In this document: positions 61,914-64,000 of the stretch, piece by piece
How the letters are laid out: each line of letters starts with the position of its first letter
Position numbering within the stretch: the first letter of the stretch is position 1
Assembly: GCF_030161115.1 (NCBI RefSeq)
Contig: NZ_BSPQ01000002.1
Location: forward strand, 404,318-468,317
DNA: 64,000 nucleotides
From: Psychromonas marina
GTDB taxonomy: Bacteria > Pseudomonadota > Gammaproteobacteria > Enterobacterales > Psychromonadaceae
Direction of reading: 5' to 3'
The notes under the pieces: generated by a model
Seen by the model: the letters and a program-made list of their open reading frames with translations, nothing else
Told to the model about the DNA's origin: nothing
Database searches by the model: none
Made by a program: the position numbers and the translations under genes

Positions 61914-62180
61914 ATGTATTTAAATCGGTTAAAAAAGCAGAATATGTTGCAAGTTTTTAATTTAATTACGACTAAAGGTAATAAGCTTGATGGTGTTTAC
62001 GAGTTTTCAGGTATTCGTGCATCCCATGATTTTGATGGCTATACCTGCTGGCTCAGTTATAAAGACTTAACGATTAGTCTGTTATTTCATGGCGCATATG
62101 ACTTTGACTATCAAGATAAAGAAACCCTAGAACTGTTTTTTAAGAAGGTATCGAGGTTGTTGGGTGAAAGTAATGCTTAA
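61914..62180 (+). CDS. Small conserved protein, DUF3081-like
   Basis: The protein has 88 residues from the ATG at 61914 (AGGAGCTGTT upstream); an ATG at 61869 gives 15 extra residues with no ribosome site. LQVFNLITTKGNKLDGVYEFSGIRASHDFDGYTCWLSYKDLTISLLFHGAYDFDYQ resembles small DUF3081-type proteins of Vibrio/Shewanella relatives in the S-D-F-D-G-Y-T and FH-x-x-Y-D-F-D-Y elements. The function is unknown, and family assignment is by memory of pattern. Confidence 0.6.
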   Translation: MYLNRLKKQNMLQVFNLITTKGNKLDGVYEFSGIRASHDFDGYTCWLSYKDLTISLLFHGAYDFDYQDKETLELFFKKVSRLLGESNA

Positions 62181-62317
62181 TTAAAAATACCAATACTTTT
62201 AAATCTCAAAGGAATCAATATTTTGTTAAGGTTAATGAAAGTGCATTAAATATGGGATAATGTGGCAATATACTTTTACATATTATCCTTTATATATCAT
62301 CAAACTTGTAGGTAACA

Positions 62318-63292
62318 GTGAAACCATTTAAACCCGCCAAAGGCCTTAGTAATCGCCACTTACAGTCAATACTTTCTAGTTCTGGGCCACGCAAAATACT
62401 TGAAAAAGGGCGTGCTAAGCAGTTATTAAAAACTACCAAGCAACATATAATCACTACCCCTCAGGGGGTTAACCTACTGGGGTTCCTCTCTAAAACGAAA
62501 CAAAAAACCAAAGGCTTGGCGATTATTTTACATGGCTGGGAGGGCTGCGCTGACTCGTTATATGTGCTTTCTAGTGGACAACGATTGTTAGATGATGGTT
62601 TTGATGTGTTTCGTTTAAACTTTCGTGATCATGGTGATAGTCATCATCTTAATAAAGATCTTTTCAATTCGACACTGCTACAAGAAGTAGTGGAAGCGGT
62701 TAAGCTACTTTGTAAAGAATTTGGTGGCAAACATAACGTACTTTGCGGTTATTCTCTCGGCGGAAACTTCTGCTTACGGGTTGCTAATTTGGCGAAACAG
62801 GAGCAACTAGCTCTACATCAAGCGATTGCGATCTGTCCGTTATTACACCCGCCAACCACGATGGATATGCTCAACAGTGGTTTCCCTGTTTATGAAAAAT
62901 ATTTTGTCAAAAAATGGAAACGTTCACTGTTTAAAAAACTACAGCATCATAACCACTTTAATTATGGCGATGCGCTAAAAAAATTAACCACATTAGATCA
63001 GATGAATGAACTTTTTGTTAAAGGTTATACCCCTTTTACAACAACTAATGATTACTTTGAAGCTTATTCCATACTGGGTGACGGTTTGCAAAAACTCGCT
63101 ATTCCAACAACCATTGTTACCTCATTAGATGATCCTATTATTCCAGCTAAACAATTTAACAGTTTATTTCATTCTCCGTGGTTGACCATCGAAGTACAGG
63201 AGCATGGCGGACATTGTGCGTTTATCAAAAATTGGAAATTTGAGAGTTGGGCTACCGATAGAATATCGGAGTTAGTCGCGACAGGAGGTTAA
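62318..63292 (+). CDS. yheT: YheT-family alpha/beta hydrolase
   Basis: The 324-residue protein starts at GTG with TAGGTAACA upstream. It begins PFKPAKGLSNRHLQSIL, the family's hallmark. The alpha/beta-hydrolase core shows the oxyanion HGWEGCADS, LNFRDHGDSHHLN, nucleophile elbow GYSLGGNF (catalytic Ser), an acid DD near residue 270 and terminal HGGHCAF (catalytic His). Substrate is unknown, with short-chain esters likely. It is a single gene here, without the prkB/yheU neighbours of enterics. Confidence 0.9.
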   Translation: MKPFKPAKGLSNRHLQSILSSSGPRKILEKGRAKQLLKTTKQHIITTPQGVNLLGFLSKTKQKTKGLAIILHGWEGCADSLYVLSSGQRLLDDGFDVFRLNFRDHGDSHHLNKDLFNSTLLQEVVEAVKLLCKEFGGKHNVLCGYSLGGNFCLRVANLAKQEQLALHQAIAICPLLHPPTTMDMLNSGFPVYEKYFVKKWKRSLFKKLQHHNHFNYGDALKKLTTLDQMNELFVKGYTPFTTTNDYFEAYSILGDGLQKLAIPTTIVTSLDDPIIPAKQFNSLFHSPWLTIEVQEHGGHCAFIKNWKFESWATDRISELVATGG

Positions 63293-63350
63293 TAGTGAAT
63301 GAAAAAATTATTTCACTTATTGCCATGGTCATTTCAAAGGTAGGTTTTTG

Positions 63351-63680
63351 TTATTTACCAAGGCGATAAGCATCTATCGCACTGACAACCCATACTACGC
63401 TCATCACATAAACGTTGAGGGTTAATGTCTGACCTTCTGTATCGGAAAGAATCCCTGTTAATGCATCTGTTATCGCAGCTATATCGAGTGGAATATAGCC
63501 ATTTTCAATCTGTGTGATTACTTGATTGGTTTTAGTGACAATTTCATCAAGCAAGAAAAGCAGAGGAACAGAAAAAAGGACTGCAAACATGCAGCCCACA
63601 AGGTGTCTTTTTAGGAAGAAATGACCGCTGCCGGGGTAAAGTAGCGTTGAGAGTAATAACGCTTTTACTGATCGATTCAT
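63351..63680 (-). CDS. Small membrane protein, unknown
   Basis: The 109-residue protein has an N-terminal region LLLSTLLYPGSGHFFLKRHLVGCMF, which resembles the P-G-x-G-x-x-Y/F-x-x-x turn of TM2/DUF5683-like proteins. A second helix and a C-terminal helix with VSAIDAYRLGK follow. The role is unknown. It is 46 bp downstream of the next membrane-protein gene on the same strand, so the two may be cotranscribed. Confidence 0.65.
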   Translation of the reverse strand: MNRSVKALLLSTLLYPGSGHFFLKRHLVGCMFAVLFSVPLLFLLDEIVTKTNQVITQIENGYIPLDIAAITDALTGILSDTEGQTLTLNVYVMSVVWVVSAIDAYRLGK

Positions 63681-63726
63681 GCTCTGTTCCTAAATATAGG
63701 GGGTGTCGTGTGAAGGTAAAAGCGCT

Positions 63727-63999
63727 TTATGCTTTTTTCTCTTTTAAACGGTAAGACTTTACTTTAACCAGTGTGAAAATTTGCCAAACAGCTAACGGGA
63801 AAAATACAAACCCGACCGCAATACCACTGTTCACATAATTCAATATCAAGCTGTTTTGTTCTTCATATTCGTTTAGTTCTCGTATCGCCATGTAGGGAAG
63901 CAAAACGAGGGGTAATGCAACGATAACAATCGGGAAAAGTGCACCTAAGAATATGTCGATAGTGGCAGCGTTGGGGTTTGCACTTGCCATAGACACCAT
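63727..63999 (-). CDS. Small two-helix membrane protein (start uncertain at window edge)
   Basis: The 90-residue frame opens at the ATG at 63997-63999, one base from the window edge. The true start may be this ATG, the one three codons later, or outside the window. Two membrane helices (about 17-42 and 60-78) and a basic C-terminus (KSYRLKEKKA) are seen. No family is recognised. It probably pairs with the 63351-63680 gene. Confidence 0.55.
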   Translation of the reverse strand: MVSMASANPNAATIDIFLGALFPIVIVALPLVLLPYMAIRELNEYEEQNSLILNYVNSGIAVGFVFFPLAVWQIFTLVKVKSYRLKEKKA

Positions 64000-64000
64000 G

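Noticed and set aside
62188-62236. TACCAATACTTTTAAATC...CAAAGGAATCAATA considered as a fourth MITE copy
   Set aside because: Only a short resemblance to the end sequence, with no inner blocks and no opposite terminal repeat.
63297-63371. 24-codon GTG frame after yheT with a perfect AGGAGG
   Set aside because: The AGGAGG is part of the yheT 3' codons (ACAGGAGGT); the frame is very short and runs into the opposite gene. Possible but not supportable.

Overview
The window looks like chromosomal DNA of a marine, cold-adapted, facultatively anaerobic gammaproteobacterium. The gene content and order (ycgN/mltB-like/ycgL divergent from minCDE, gmhA-yafJ, gsk, fpr, macAB, a chromosomal qnr homologue, a GH8 xylanase, TRAP and Na+-symporter genes), the low GC and a VCR-like cassette array suggest Psychromonas or a close Alteromonadales/Vibrionales relative. 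The genus is an inference. No rRNA or tRNA gene was recognised.

Layout. 0-5.2 kb: core genes, with a minus-strand cluster (VOC protein, DUF2069, ArsC-like, ycgN, lytic transglycosylase, ycgL) divergent from minCDE. 5.2-9.7 kb: a large secreted GH8 glycosidase between an intact secreted-protein gene and a decayed fragment of the same gene's 3' end. 9.8-12.7 kb: a 58-residue protein gene with an FNR-like box over its promoter, then gmhA, yafJ and an AlkC-type glycosylase. 12.68-13.45 kb: a 12-unit REP/BIME array between convergent genes. 13.5-16.4 kb: copA-cueR behind a CueR-type 19-bp-spacer promoter. 16.7-23.3 kb: a lipoprotein, DUF4336 and YitT genes, and an MDR/GST pair divergent from a LysR gene.

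23.6-33.0 kb: a run of short, same-strand genes separated by repeats of about 100 bp with the architecture of integron attC sites (outer arms TAAC...GTTA, inner arms AAACGGA...TCCGCTT, central arms AGTTGGCTA...TAGCCAACT). No integrase is visible. This is best read as a gene-cassette array, either a CALIN or the distal part of a chromosomal integron. The cargo includes MltR-like, HNH, hotdog thioesterase, NAPE-PLD-like MBL lipoprotein, PhzF, LysE, cupin and P-loop kinase genes plus several small membrane proteins. A MITE sits within it.

33-49.5 kb: a prepilin gene, a 28-residue membrane protein under a Fur-like box, a glutaredoxin-like/fpr pair, a dctP-dctM-dctQ TRAP operon with a leader palindrome, a diguanylate cyclase, an AraC remnant, and a transport neighbourhood (DedA, LysR, ChaA, SSS symporter). 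That neighbourhood carries three copies of an unassigned ~31-bp dyad. 49.9-56.1 kb: response regulator, sensor kinase, PEBP-like secreted protein, macA and macB, apparently one operon. 56.2-64 kb: a Qnr-type pentapeptide protein, RluE-like synthase, inosine-guanosine kinase, a second diguanylate cyclase, GNAT, YheT hydrolase and small membrane proteins.

A MITE with ~26-bp TACCAAAGGAAT-type ends occurs as two full copies and one partial copy. All identifications come from reading the sequence; no database search was run.
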